Assembly: GCA_905214625.1 (NCBI GenBank)
Contig: CAJMMQ010000001.1
Location: forward strand, 1-64,000
DNA from: an uncultured bacterium
GTDB taxonomy: Bacteria; Bacteroidota; Bacteroidia; Bacteroidales; Bacteroidaceae
DNA length: 64,000 bases
Reading direction: 5' to 3'
The notes beneath the pieces were generated by a model, which ran no database searches, was not told the DNA's origin, and saw only the letters and a list, made by a program, of their open reading frames with translations. Made by a program: the position numbers and the translations under genes. Positions 1 to 6,663 of the stretch are shown here, piece after piece. Within the stretch, counting starts at the first letter, position 1. Each line of letters starts with the position of its first letter.

Positions 1-1
1 C

Positions 2-451
2 AAGGACAAGAAGATTGCCGATGTCGAAATGACGGGTATGTGGGAAACCGCCCTTGCCAAGATAGAAGTGGGCTGCATGGATGCCGACACATTCAGGAAA
101 GGCATCGAGGTCTATGCCGCCCAAATCACGGCGGAACTGCTTTCCGTACAACTGTCCATTGCCGGAGGTGAAACCTGTCCCTGTCCGAAATGTGGCAGCG
201 GACGCATCCTGTTCTACCCGAAAGTGGCGAAATGTTCCAACGTGGACTGTACGCTTACCATATTCCGTAACAAGTGCGACAAGCAACTGACCGACAAGCA
301 GGTTGTCGAACTGGTGACGAAGCGGAAGACCGGGTTAATCAAGGGCTTTAAGGGAAAGAACGGCAAGGTTTTCGATGCTTCGCTGGTACTGGACGAACAG
401 TTCAATGTCGCTTTTTCATTCCCTGAAAAGAAAGGAAAGCCGAAGAAATGA
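2..451 (+). CDS. topB: DNA topoisomerase III, C-terminal part (cut by window edge)
   Basis: The reading frame is open from base 2 and ends at 451, so only the last 149 residues are seen; the true start lies outside the window. The segment has the helical end of a type IA topoisomerase core followed by a zinc-ribbon-like stretch (CPCPKCGSG, then KCSNVDC) and a basic tail rich in KGKNGK. Bacteroides conjugative elements of the CTnDOT type carry a topoisomerase III gene (called exc in CTnDOT), and the neighbours here (HTH proteins, rteC) fit that setting. Type IA enzymes relax or decatenate single-strand-containing DNA in the cytoplasm. The stop is followed about 70 bp later by a strong terminator. 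The family call is fairly safe; assignment to a conjugative element is inference from context. Confidence 0.7.
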   Translation, partial: KDKKIADVEMTGMWETALAKIEVGCMDADTFRKGIEVYAAQITAELLSVQLSIAGGETCPCPKCGSGRILFYPKVAKCSNVDCTLTIFRNKCDKQLTDKQVVELVTKRKTGLIKGFKGKNGKVFDASLVLDEQFNVAFSFPEKKGKPKK

Positions 452-520
452 CTTATCTTTATCGCTGAAATTTCATTGTGATGGGTTTTAAGGCTTATGA
501 TAATTGAAATTTTAGTGGTT

Positions 521-550
521 GCGCCCGGAGGGAAACCGGGCGCATTTTTT
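521..550 (+). terminator. Rho-independent terminator after topB
   Basis: A perfect 8-bp GC-rich stem (GCGCCCGG, 521-528, with CCGGGCGC, 536-543) has a 7-base loop and is followed by A then six T. It fits termination of the topoisomerase transcript and also separates it from the convergent dihydrofolate reductase-like gene. Confidence 0.85.
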
Positions 551-1067
551 ATATGTTCCCGTCAAACAGGTAGGTCGAACGGACAATTCCGTTTCCTAAT
601 ACGTTACTTTCCGACAACTTCCACTGCGAGCCGAACGTTTCCCCGACAAAGCCGATGCCTTTGCCTATCATGACGGGAACGGTATAGATTGTCAGACTGT
701 CCAGCAGTCCGGCTTTTACCAGCGAGGTAATCAGTTTTCCGCCACCCACCACCAGTATGTCATGCGTTTGTTTCAGTTCATAAACCTTTTGCAGCGGTTC
801 TTCGGTCAGGAACTCCACCTCGTAGTCCGGCGTTACGTTGGTGTCGTAGTGTGACACCACAAAAGACCGCTTGCTTTTGTGCGGCCACCCGCCCCAGTGT
901 TCAAAGATGTAGTTGTAGGTGTTCGCTCCCATGAGCAGGCAATCCGCTTCCAAGTATTGCTTGCCAATGATATTTTTTATTTCATGGGGTAACCAGTCCA
1001 GTTCCTTGTCTAAGGTGGCTGTATGTCCGTCAAGAGATACGGCGATATGCGCTTTTATTTGTTTCAT
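549..1067 (-). CDS. Dihydrofolate reductase / RibD C-terminal family protein
   Basis: A 172-residue protein of the RibD C-terminal/dihydrofolate reductase fold. It begins with the family's strand KAHIAVSLDGHTA, has the nucleotide-binding piece LLMGANTYNYIF in the middle, and the glycine motif ILVVGGGKLITSLVKAGLLD near residues 103-122. Such proteins are presumed NAD(P)H-dependent reductases of the cytoplasm; substrates are mostly unknown, and nothing here shows that this one confers trimethoprim resistance. It converges on topB and is preceded by an unusually long leader rich in inverted repeats (1068-1356), which suggests controlled expression. The ATG at 1067 is the only good start. Its location inside a conjugative element suggests cargo. 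Confidence 0.75.
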   Translation of the reverse strand: MKQIKAHIAVSLDGHTATLDKELDWLPHEIKNIIGKQYLEADCLLMGANTYNYIFEHWGGWPHKSKRSFVVSHYDTNVTPDYEVEFLTEEPLQKVYELKQTHDILVVGGGKLITSLVKAGLLDSLTIYTVPVMIGKGIGFVGETFGSQWKLSESNVLGNGIVRSTYLFDGNI

Positions 1068-1356
1068 ACTATCAGGTATTTAACAGTTTAATATTCGTAT
1101 TCAACTGTCCGCCAGTACCCAAAAAAGAAGCGTGGCTCTTACACTGCTTCGATACGTGGTACTGGCAATACCTTTGAGGAAACAGGCAAGACCACGCTAT
1201 GCGATTGCATAACGTATCCTGCACTGAATATCCCCTCAATTTGAAAATTTGCCAGTTTTCGTATCAGGACGTTCAGCGGAACGCTAATTTTCAATATTAT
1301 ATATAAAGACGAAATCACAGTCAAAGCTGTTCAATCGCCGCTATTCTCTTGTACTA
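1068..1356 (-). promoter_or_regulatory. Long structured leader upstream of the DHFR-like gene
   Basis: Between the predicted minus-strand promoter (-7 box at 1363-1370) and the ATG at 1067 lie several nested inverted repeats: 1111-1119 with 1158-1166 (9 bp perfect), 1131-1141 with 1189-1198 (one mismatch), 1151-1157 with 1212-1218 (7 bp), and 1241-1249 with 1286-1294 (9 bp perfect). The pairings interleave, so not all can form at once. This is what a conditional leader looks like, but it could equally be a recombination site. A 61-codon frame (1139-1324, minus) lies within it and has no recognisable product. Confidence 0.4.
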
Positions 1357-1370
1357 CTTTTGCAAATGTA
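1355..1370. promoter_or_regulatory. Back-to-back -7 boxes of two divergent promoters
   Basis: The 16-bp TACTTTTGCAAATGTA contains a plus-strand TAnnTTTG (TACTTTTG, 1355-1362) and, directly abutting it, a minus-strand one (TACATTTG, 1370-1363). The plus promoter would start just before the ATG at 1391; the minus one would produce the long leader of the DHFR-like gene. No convincing -33 TTTG was found for either. Confidence 0.45.
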
Positions 1371-1390
1371 GTGAAAATCATTTAGAAATC

Positions 1391-1450
1391 ATGGCATATA
1401 ATAAAAAATCCCACCGTGTTATCACAACAAGGCAGGACAAGGTTAATTGA
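1391..1450 (+). pseudogene. Fossil 5' end of a conjugative-element DNA methylase/helicase gene
   Basis: A 19-codon frame begins MAYNKKSH and then runs RVITTRQDKVN to a stop. From memory, the very large N6-adenine methylase/SNF2-helicase proteins of Bacteroidales conjugative transposons begin with MAYNKKA and a following leucine or histidine, and their genes lie near the topoisomerase. Here the match ends after about eight codons, as if the rest had been removed by a deletion or rearrangement. A plus-strand -7 box sits 28 bp upstream of the ATG, where a promoter should be. The identification rests on only eight residues, so it is tentative; chance resemblance is the alternative. Confidence 0.35.
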
Positions 1451-1470
1451 ATGATGACAAAAAACACTGT

Positions 1471-1749
1471 CTAATCCGTGCGCTCACGAATAAGCCTGTG
1501 TATGTCGCTTGCCCGATAGTAATATTTTCCGTCCAACAGGAGATAGGGCAATATGCCTTTCTTCCGGTAACGCTGCAAGGTCTTGACGCTCACTTTGAGC
1601 ATAAAGCATAAGTCCTGATTGTCGAGCAGCTTTTCACCGTTCAGGCAGTTGTGGCTGTTCATCAGACGGTCTATCTTTTTATCCTGCATGTCGAGCCTGT
1701 CCATGATACGCTCCATCCATGCCACGAAGTTGTCATTGTCTATATACAT
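1471..1749 (-). CDS. Small helix-turn-helix protein, excisionase-like
   Basis: A 92-residue protein. The N-terminal half is a short amphipathic segment (MDRLDMQDKKIDRLM) and the C-terminal half is a MerR/excisionase-type winged helix-turn-helix: LLDNQDLCFMLKVSVKTLQR, then YRKKGILPYLLLDGKYYYRA. This resembles Xis-type DNA-bending proteins such as Xis2c and Xis2d of CTnDOT, which help excision from the chromosome. It follows the primase-helicase gene by 18 bp in the same direction, so the two are probably co-transcribed. Whether it is an excisionase or a regulator cannot be decided from sequence alone. Confidence 0.7.
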   Translation of the reverse strand: MYIDNDNFVAWMERIMDRLDMQDKKIDRLMNSHNCLNGEKLLDNQDLCFMLKVSVKTLQRYRKKGILPYLLLDGKYYYRASDIHRLIRERTD

Positions 1750-1767
1750 AAGCTACCCCGATTGAAA

Positions 1768-3822
1768 TTAAATGAGACCTATCATAAAATAACTCTGGTT
1801 TGCCGGGTCTTTCAGGATAATTTCTTTCTCCCGCATGAAACGGATATAGTTCTTGGCTGTCCGTTCCTTGATGTCCAGCACCTGCTGTAATTGTTCGCAA
1901 AGGTCTATGTAAGTTATGTGTGTCTGCCGCCCGAAAATATCACGGGCTACACCCACCAGTTCCCTTTCCTTGCGCTTCTCTTTTTCTTCACGTGGCTTTT
2001 CGCCTCGGTACGTGTGCATCCCGGTTTTCTTGTCCCATGCGAAAAGCATCAGCGGCACATCCAGCGGACTTCCGTCCCTTACTTTCAGGGCTTTCACTAC
2101 CGATTGCGTGGGTTCATCGTCTTTTTCGATTGACAGGATGGTAGCTGCCTTCCTTTGCAGTTCGCTTCCCAGATGTCCACGCAGCTTTAGTCCGTTCGGG
2201 ACAAAATGAAGTACACAAAGTATGCAGGTGTTGTAGATACCCGCCAATCGATACAGTTCATCTATCACCGCCACGCTTTCCGCTTCATCGTTGGCACTCT
2301 TTACGAGGTCGGCGATGCCGTCAATGACAACCAACTGGATGCCGCCATACTGGTAGTAGAACTTATCCATGCTTTGTATTATGGCGTTTAACCGCTCCTT
2401 TCGGGACATTCCCGTAAGGCAGAACGCTTTCAGTTCTTCTGGTTTTTCTTTTTGCCCCGCTCGTACCAGCAGGTTACTTACGTTCTTGAAAAGCTGTACT
2501 TCCGACTGTTCGGTATCATAGAGCAAAACCGCCTTGTGCCTGTCGTTAGCGGTTATCCGTATGCCCAGCGTGTCTGTTTCCGTATCTGGCGGGCAGATAC
2601 AGCCTGCCACGATTGCGGCCACATAATTACTCTTACCCGTTCCCTCGCCCCCGGTGATGCCGAACAGGTTGCCTTGTGTTCCCAGTGGAACATCGCCCGC
2701 CGATATAATGACCTGTGCTTTGACTGGCGGATTGTTGAAGTCTATCTCGCATGATTTAAGCATAATCAGTGTGTCGCTATATAGGTCGTCTAAAAATCTG
2801 ATAAACAGTTTCAGGAAATCTTCACGGGTGTTTCCCGCCTTGAAATAATCCGATATGTCTTTTTCCTCTTTCGTGCCCGGAAGCGGGAGCGAAAGGCGTT
2901 TCACGCCAAATTCCCCCAGCAGTCTTTCCTGTTTGCTTGAACTCTCCCTGCCTGTCTTGTCCATGTCGAAAAGCAGGACAATATGTTTGAAGCGGAACGT
3001 CAGTCGATAAACCAGTGTGGACGGTATCATTACCGTTTCACTGTTGAAACAGATGGCATGAAAACCATGTGCTGCCAGTGAGAGCACGTCCTTCTCACCA
3101 CCCGTAATAAACAATGTGTCACCTTTGGCGGGCAGTTGCTCCAACCCGAAACAGTAGTTTTCCCCGAAGCTACCGCCATATAAGAAACGGGGTGTGGAAA
3201 AGGGACGGTACAGCTTGATATACTGTTTGCCCTTATAGCCGTACATCGGTTCTGCCGCCGATGAAATGTAGGTGTATGGCTTTCCCTCTGCCGTTTCGCT
3301 ACTATATTCCCGGAGTGAGCAGACCTTGTAATGCTCCAGTATTTCGGGAGTGATGCCGTACTGCCGCCAGTATTCCATTTCTGCGGTGGAAAATTTCTGT
3401 TCCCTGAACTGGTAAGGCTTGACAGGCTTTTCGGGCGGTTCAACAGGTGTGTTCGCCGCAAGACGTTTGTCGGTAGTCTGGGATATAGGAACGGGTGTCC
3501 CGGAAGATAAGCCCAACCCCAAGTCCTGGTCGATGGTTTCCAGTATCTCGATGAAGTCTAAAGCCCGGTTACAGTCCAGCCCTTTCAGTTGTCCCACGAG
3601 GAAAAAGCAGTCACCGCTGTAATTGTCGTTACCGAAGTCTTTCATCTTGTACATACCGCTATGGCGGTCGAAGTAGATGTTGCAGGAAGCCTTGCTGTCT
3701 TTATACAACGGATTGAGAAAGTTCCTACCGATACGCCAGTTGCCGGGCAGGTAGTGTTTGAACACCGACAAGCCGTTATTTGTCCTGCTTAGTATTTCTT
3801 CTTTCCTTAGCATACAATTCAT
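1768..3822 (-). CDS. Toprim / RecA-type ATPase protein (element primase-helicase)
   Basis: A 684-residue protein with two recognisable enzyme parts. A Toprim domain lies around residues 225-320 (TLFITGGEKDVLSL, then LLFDMDKTGRESS with the acidic DxD-type pair), as in primases. A RecA/DnaB-type ATPase follows, with Walker A GGEGTGKSNY near residue 400 and Walker B IQLVVIDGIADL near 500. The N-terminus (residues 1-80) resembles the CHC2-neighbouring part of primases, but I see no zinc cysteines. The C-terminal 60 residues look like a winged helix. Such proteins start replication of mobile elements, priming and unwinding the excised circle; that role is inferred. The start overlaps the upstream HTH gene by 47 bp, indicating translational coupling; the inner ATG at 3813 is an alternative. 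Confidence 0.75.
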   Translation of the reverse strand: MNCMLRKEEILSRTNNGLSVFKHYLPGNWRIGRNFLNPLYKDSKASCNIYFDRHSGMYKMKDFGNDNYSGDCFFLVGQLKGLDCNRALDFIEILETIDQDLGLGLSSGTPVPISQTTDKRLAANTPVEPPEKPVKPYQFREQKFSTAEMEYWRQYGITPEILEHYKVCSLREYSSETAEGKPYTYISSAAEPMYGYKGKQYIKLYRPFSTPRFLYGGSFGENYCFGLEQLPAKGDTLFITGGEKDVLSLAAHGFHAICFNSETVMIPSTLVYRLTFRFKHIVLLFDMDKTGRESSSKQERLLGEFGVKRLSLPLPGTKEEKDISDYFKAGNTREDFLKLFIRFLDDLYSDTLIMLKSCEIDFNNPPVKAQVIISAGDVPLGTQGNLFGITGGEGTGKSNYVAAIVAGCICPPDTETDTLGIRITANDRHKAVLLYDTEQSEVQLFKNVSNLLVRAGQKEKPEELKAFCLTGMSRKERLNAIIQSMDKFYYQYGGIQLVVIDGIADLVKSANDEAESVAVIDELYRLAGIYNTCILCVLHFVPNGLKLRGHLGSELQRKAATILSIEKDDEPTQSVVKALKVRDGSPLDVPLMLFAWDKKTGMHTYRGEKPREEKEKRKERELVGVARDIFGRQTHITYIDLCEQLQQVLDIKERTAKNYIRFMREKEIILKDPANQSYFMIGLI

Positions 3823-4129
3823 GATTGGTTATCAGGTTACGCATACATTCGTCATTGCTCTTTATCAGCCGTTCTTCCAGCAGGCGTTTCAGTTCGCCTA
3901 TCTTGTAATAACACCGTCCTCCTATGTTGGAGAAAGCGACTACACCTTTTGCACGCAAACGTTGCAATGTTCGGTCGCTGATTTGGAGAAATGTGCAGAC
4001 TTCGTAACTGTCCACCCAGATTTCATCCTCGTTTTTCGTGTCCTCCTGTGAAAACACATAATTGGCTATCACATCTATCTTAGCCACTATCTCCTTATAG
4101 GCTTTTGATTCAATCGTAATCACATCCAT
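3776..4129 (-). CDS. Helix-turn-helix protein, Xis2c-like
   Basis: A 117-residue protein with a MerR/excisionase-type helix-turn-helix at about residues 40-85 (VDSYEVCTFLQISDRTLQRL, then RAKGVVAFSNIGGRCYYKIG). The short N-terminal helix and charged C-terminal tail resemble the second small HTH protein at 1471-1749, so the two are probably paralogs. It is the first gene of the minus-strand block HTH - primase-helicase - HTH. In CTnDOT the excision operon also starts with two small HTH proteins (Xis2c, Xis2d) under RteC control, and an rteC homolog lies just upstream here. A palindrome 65 bp upstream of the start may be its control site. Confidence 0.7.
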   Translation of the reverse strand: MDVITIESKAYKEIVAKIDVIANYVFSQEDTKNEDEIWVDSYEVCTFLQISDRTLQRLRAKGVVAFSNIGGRCYYKIGELKRLLEERLIKSNDECMRNLITNHELYAKERRNTKQDK

Positions 4130-4152
4130 ATTGCTAACTTATTGGTTTGCCG

Positions 4153-4204
4153 CAAAGTTCGGAATATGATAAAGATTAAAAGTCATGGTTCATACCATCA
4201 TGGT
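4153..4204 (-). promoter_or_regulatory. Promoter region with ACCAT/ATGGT palindrome, candidate RteC site
   Basis: Upstream of the HTH gene the minus strand has a -7-like box GAACTTTG (4160-4153). Further upstream is ATGGT (4185-4189), then the 11-bp palindrome ACCATCATGGT (4194-4204), giving three half-sites. The palindrome centre is about 50 bp before the predicted start point, a typical activator position. From memory, RteC of CTnDOT binds inverted repeats upstream of the xis2c promoter, and rteC is the neighbouring gene here. The link is inference. Confidence 0.4.
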
Positions 4205-4302
4205 AAAAATATTTTTAGTGTATTTTAGGGCTGTTTTTAATGAGATTTCAGCTTAAAAAGTACAGCGCAAGCTAGTTTTGAGAACCAAACAAGATGAAAA
4301 TA

Positions 4303-4334
4303 AAAATACCGTGTCGGTATGAACACGGTATTTT
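4303..4334. terminator. Bidirectional hairpin terminator after rteC
   Basis: A perfect 12-bp stem AAAATACCGTGT (4303-4314) with ACACGGTATTTT (4323-4334) and an 8-base loop. The A and T ends of the stem let it work in both directions; on the minus strand it follows the rteC stop by about 20 bp. Confidence 0.75.
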
Positions 4335-4355
4335 ATAGACAAGAATATCAGATGA

Positions 4356-5204
4356 TTATCTCTTATTGTCATCTTCTCTCATTCGTTTGGATAGTTTTTC
4401 TGCCAGCAAATTCAAGTAGGCTGTCTGGTCTTTTCGTTCTTTCATGGCGATATACGCATCATAATAGCCGCCTAAGTCTATGTTGAATATGGAACTAAGG
4501 TATTTCATAAACTCCTTAATCTCTATATTGCCGTGATTTATATCTCCGGAAGAGACGAGGGCATAGCCTAATTCTATCAAGGCATTCTTTTTCCCTGTAA
4601 AACGAATTGGAATCTTTGTTGTAACGGTTTGTTTATCCTCTATGTAACTGTCGCATTCAAGTTTTTGTAATCTCTTGTTCAGATAAATGCGTAGCATTTC
4701 ATTAGCAAGTATTTTTGCGACTTTATAATCATATCCGGTTGAAAAATTAGGGTCTTTATCAAATTGCGCACTGTCGGTACATAAACGAATGTCTGTTCTA
4801 CCACGCAAAAAATAGTGCTCATCATGGATTGTTGAATGAGAACGGTAATATTGGTAGAAGTCTAAATTTCGATTAAAAAAATAAGTCAGACTATCCAGTT
4901 CTTTATTGATATAGAGCCTTATTACTTCATTACTCCCTGTTGGGCATTGCGTTTCTATACGATATATTTTATAGAAATACAATAATCTACCTAATAATTC
5001 AGGTTTCTGATTTTTGAAAAAGAATATTTCTTCCTCTTTTGAGGAAAACACATAGGTTTGTAGTTGGTTTCTCAAATCAGTTAGAACACTTTGTAGCCGA
5101 AGTACCATTGAAAGAGAAGTTTCGATAATATCGAAGTCGTAGAGATCGATTTTATCAATCTCTTCATTAACTTGTGCCAATATTTTATCAAACACTTCTT
5201 TCAT
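4356..5204 (-). CDS. rteC: RteC family regulator of element excision
   Basis: A 282-residue protein with the features of RteC: an N-terminal helical half (residues 1-60), the central YYRSHSTIHDEHYFLRG segment near residues 118-134, the RLCTDSAQFDKDPNFSTG stretch, and a C-terminal KNALIELGYAL / FNIDLGGYYDAYIAMKERK region. In CTnDOT, RteC is a DNA-binding activator of the excision operon, itself switched on by the tetracycline-responsive RteA/RteB system. Here no rteA, rteB or tetQ is visible; instead the gene is the third member of a tetR - DUF2867 - rteC operon, 6 bp after the DUF2867 stop. The sequence is AT-rich compared with the chromosome, in line with transfer. Confidence 0.85.
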   Translation of the reverse strand: MKEVFDKILAQVNEEIDKIDLYDFDIIETSLSMVLRLQSVLTDLRNQLQTYVFSSKEEEIFFFKNQKPELLGRLLYFYKIYRIETQCPTGSNEVIRLYINKELDSLTYFFNRNLDFYQYYRSHSTIHDEHYFLRGRTDIRLCTDSAQFDKDPNFSTGYDYKVAKILANEMLRIYLNKRLQKLECDSYIEDKQTVTTKIPIRFTGKKNALIELGYALVSSGDINHGNIEIKEFMKYLSSIFNIDLGGYYDAYIAMKERKDQTAYLNLLAEKLSKRMREDDNKR

Positions 5205-5210
5205 ATATAT

Positions 5211-5705
5211 TTATATCATGATTGCTTGCTTGCTCCATTTTGTAATAGCTCGTTTGAATAAATAAGCAATAATAATCCTATGAAATAACCATATTGCTGC
5301 AAAATAAATTCTACCTAAAATATTTTCATATTTAACAAATGTACTTATGCTTATTATTTGTTTATTATCACTCAAATCGGAACAAAATAATGAAACATGA
5401 AATGTCAAATGCTTGTCATTTGTACCTATAATTATTTCATTATTATTTTGCTCTACAATTATATCCTCAAATGATTTATTTGTTTTTAATCCAAACGGTT
5501 TCACTATTATATCACGTAACTTTAATAACCATAATACCCATTGAGGATATTGGCGAAATATCAAGTTAAATAAATCTTTAACAGACATATACGGTTTATT
5601 CACCATCGTTTGGCTAAAGCAATCTTCATAATTTACAGGTAGATACTTCTTAATTAAGCTATTCTCTTGTATCATTATATGAATATTATTTGACATTTGT
5701 TTCAA
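5211..5705 (-). CDS. DUF2867 family protein
   Basis: A 164-residue protein. Residues 40-75 (VKDLFNLIFRQYPQWVLWLL, then KLRDIIVKPFGL) and 92-112 (IGTNDKHLTFHVSLFC) match my memory of DUF2867, a family of small proteins of unknown function. The last third has a hydrophobic stretch (YFAAIWLFHRIIIAYLFKRA) that may be membrane-associated. The gene overlaps the end of tetR by 20 bp, and rteC follows after 6 bp, so the three share a transcript. A start at the inner ATG (5696) would shorten the overlap. Being paired with a TetR repressor, it is the likely detoxifying or sensing partner of the operon's inducer, but that is inference. Confidence 0.65.
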   Translation of the reverse strand: MKQMSNNIHIMIQENSLIKKYLPVNYEDCFSQTMVNKPYMSVKDLFNLIFRQYPQWVLWLLKLRDIIVKPFGLKTNKSFEDIIVEQNNNEIIIGTNDKHLTFHVSLFCSDLSDNKQIISISTFVKYENILGRIYFAAIWLFHRIIIAYLFKRAITKWSKQAIMI

Positions 5706-6228
5706 ATCTTTTAATTAACATATTTTGAAGCTCATTGAAATCACTGATAGGAATTTCAGAACATATATGTTGTAAACCTATTAATAAACCGTATTGTATT
5801 ATGGCTCTTTTATGCGCATATTCAGCCTCATATCCACAATTCTGAAATAACTTTGTCAAATAGTCTAATCTCAATTTATCTACTTGCTTTACATGTTGTT
5901 GCACGATATTATTTGTATAGCTCCACCCTCTAATTCTTCCCTCACATTTATATTTAGAGGAAGCTGACATGTGCGATAAAGTATATAGCTTCTCTTTTAC
6001 TGTATCTAATTTCTCGACATCCTCTATAAAATTAAGTGTATTCTCTTTTACCCAAAAAGCCATAAGAGCATCTATATATCCGTCAATATTCTTGAAATGA
6101 TGATAAAATGCTCCTTTTGTGATTTCTAATAGATTACATAAGTTATCTATTGTAATTTTAGAAACTCCTTCATTTTCTATGATTTGAAGCCCCATAATGA
6201 ACCATTGTTTTTTCTCTACTTTTTTCAT
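5686..6228 (-). CDS. TetR family transcriptional regulator
   Basis: A 180-residue repressor. The N-terminal helix-turn-helix is clear: GLQIIENEGVSKITIDNLCN, followed by LLEITKGAFYHHFKNIDGYI (residues 13-52). The C-terminal 130 residues are helical and should bind a small ligand. I start it at the ATG at 6228 because upstream of that lie a promoter and an operator; the open frame continues to 6483 only because the region is AT-rich. It is the first gene of tetR - DUF2867 - rteC. The 17-bp palindrome at 6246-6262 overlaps its predicted transcription start, so it probably represses its own operon, and hence rteC, until an inducer binds. The inducer is unknown; the family name does not imply tetracycline. 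Confidence 0.85.
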   Translation of the reverse strand: MKKVEKKQWFIMGLQIIENEGVSKITIDNLCNLLEITKGAFYHHFKNIDGYIDALMAFWVKENTLNFIEDVEKLDTVKEKLYTLSHMSASSKYKCEGRIRGWSYTNNIVQQHVKQVDKLRLDYLTKLFQNCGYEAEYAHKRAIIQYGLLIGLQHICSEIPISDFNELQNMLIKRFETNVK

Positions 6229-6245
6229 ATTTTCTTTTTTTATAG

Positions 6246-6262
6246 TACCATACTGTATGGTA
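6246..6262. promoter_or_regulatory. TetR-type operator palindrome
   Basis: The perfect 17-bp palindrome TACCATACTGTATGGTA (8-bp arms, one central T) lies 18 bp upstream of the tetR start and covers the expected transcription start of the promoter at 6265-6296. TetR-family repressors bind palindromes of about this size, so this is very likely the site of the adjacent repressor. Confidence 0.75.
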
Positions 6263-6264
6263 TG

Positions 6265-6296
6265 CAAATATATCAAGTAAATGCTAAATAAGCAAA
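6265..6296 (-). promoter_or_regulatory. Promoter of tetR - DUF2867 - rteC
   Basis: On the minus strand TTTG (6296-6293) is followed after 20 bp by TATATTTG (6272-6265), which matches the Bacteroidota -33/-7 pattern exactly. Transcription should start near 6258, inside the operator palindrome. Confidence 0.7.
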
Positions 6297-6332
6297 TAAC
6301 AATACAATAAAAATAATTAGTAGGAGAAACTT

Positions 6333-6383
6333 TAGTGCAAGGTGCAAGTCTATATTTATATATATAGCTTGCACCTTGCACTA
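6333..6383. repeat. 16-bp perfect inverted repeat between divergent promoters
   Basis: TAGTGCAAGGTGCAAG (6333-6348) is repeated inverted at 6368-6383 around a 19-bp AT-only centre apart from one C. It lies between the tetR promoter (minus) and a plus-strand promoter (6409-6441). It could be a transcription stop, a second regulator site or a recombination site; there is no T-run beyond it. Confidence 0.6.
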
Positions 6384-6408
6384 ACCGTAGAATATTTATT
6401 TTCAATAA

Positions 6409-6441
6409 TTTGTGTATTTGAAAACAAAGTAGTATCTTTGA
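6409..6441 (+). promoter_or_regulatory. Plus-strand promoter of an orphan leader
   Basis: TTTG (6409-6412), 21 bp, then TATCTTTG (6434-6441): a good Bacteroidota promoter. It reads into a leader with a short peptide frame and alternative hairpins, but no gene follows on this strand before the convergent chromosomal genes. Confidence 0.6.
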
Positions 6442-6483
6442 ACCGAAGATAAAGGCAGACATACCCCTGACAAGGGAAGTCAA

Positions 6484-6507
6484 ATGTTCTTTGAAAAAAG
6501 TGCCTAA
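6484..6507 (+). other. Possible leader peptide MFFEKSA
   Basis: An 8-codon frame (seven residues MFFEKSA and a stop) starts about 35 bp after the predicted start point of the promoter at 6409-6441 and precedes the stems at 6559-6592 and 6588-6635. Short peptides in this position control resistance genes by attenuation. With no downstream gene here its use is uncertain. Confidence 0.3.
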
Positions 6508-6558
6508 TTCGTACCCCCTTAAAGATTGAGGTACGCTAAAATATTGATTTTAAGACTT

Positions 6559-6635
6559 GTGAGCCGCATGGTTCAAGACCCAAGCGGATCACAGGAAAGC
6601 GCAAGTACTACATAGTACTTGCGCTTTCCTGTGAT
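6559..6635 (+). promoter_or_regulatory. Two mutually exclusive hairpins in the orphan leader
   Basis: Stem 1 pairs 6559-6571 with 6580-6592 (13 positions, two mismatches). Stem 2 is a perfect 23-bp stem, 6588-6610 with 6613-6635, with a 2-base loop. The two share bases 6588-6592, so only one can form. This is the layout of an attenuator, though no T-run follows stem 2, so termination is not certain. A 6-bp stem (6510-6515 with 6530-6535) lies further upstream. Confidence 0.5.
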
Positions 6636-6663
6636 TATAAGAATAAAAGCCTGCCATAAAATC

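Noticed and set aside
549..1067. Trimethoprim-resistance dihydrofolate reductase
   Set aside because: The protein belongs to the broad RibD C-terminal/DHFR family; nothing in it identifies a drug-resistant DHFR.
1139..1324. 61-codon minus-strand frame in the DHFR-like leader
   Set aside because: No family resemblance and full of inverted-repeat sequence; more likely part of an RNA structure. Kept only as a remark in the leader entry.
4356..6228. Tetracycline resistance locus
   Set aside because: rteC and a TetR-family gene are present, but no tetQ, tetX, efflux tet gene, rteA or rteB is visible. The TetR family name does not show tetracycline sensing.
6430..6445. IntDOT-type attachment core (GTANNTTTGC) at the element end
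   Set aside because: The similar sequence here fits the -7 promoter box, and without the other element end a core duplication cannot be shown.
6229..6483. Longer N-terminus for the TetR protein
   Set aside because: The frame is open only because the region is AT-rich. It would cover the promoter (6265-6296) and operator (6246-6262), and the added residues do not resemble a TetR protein.
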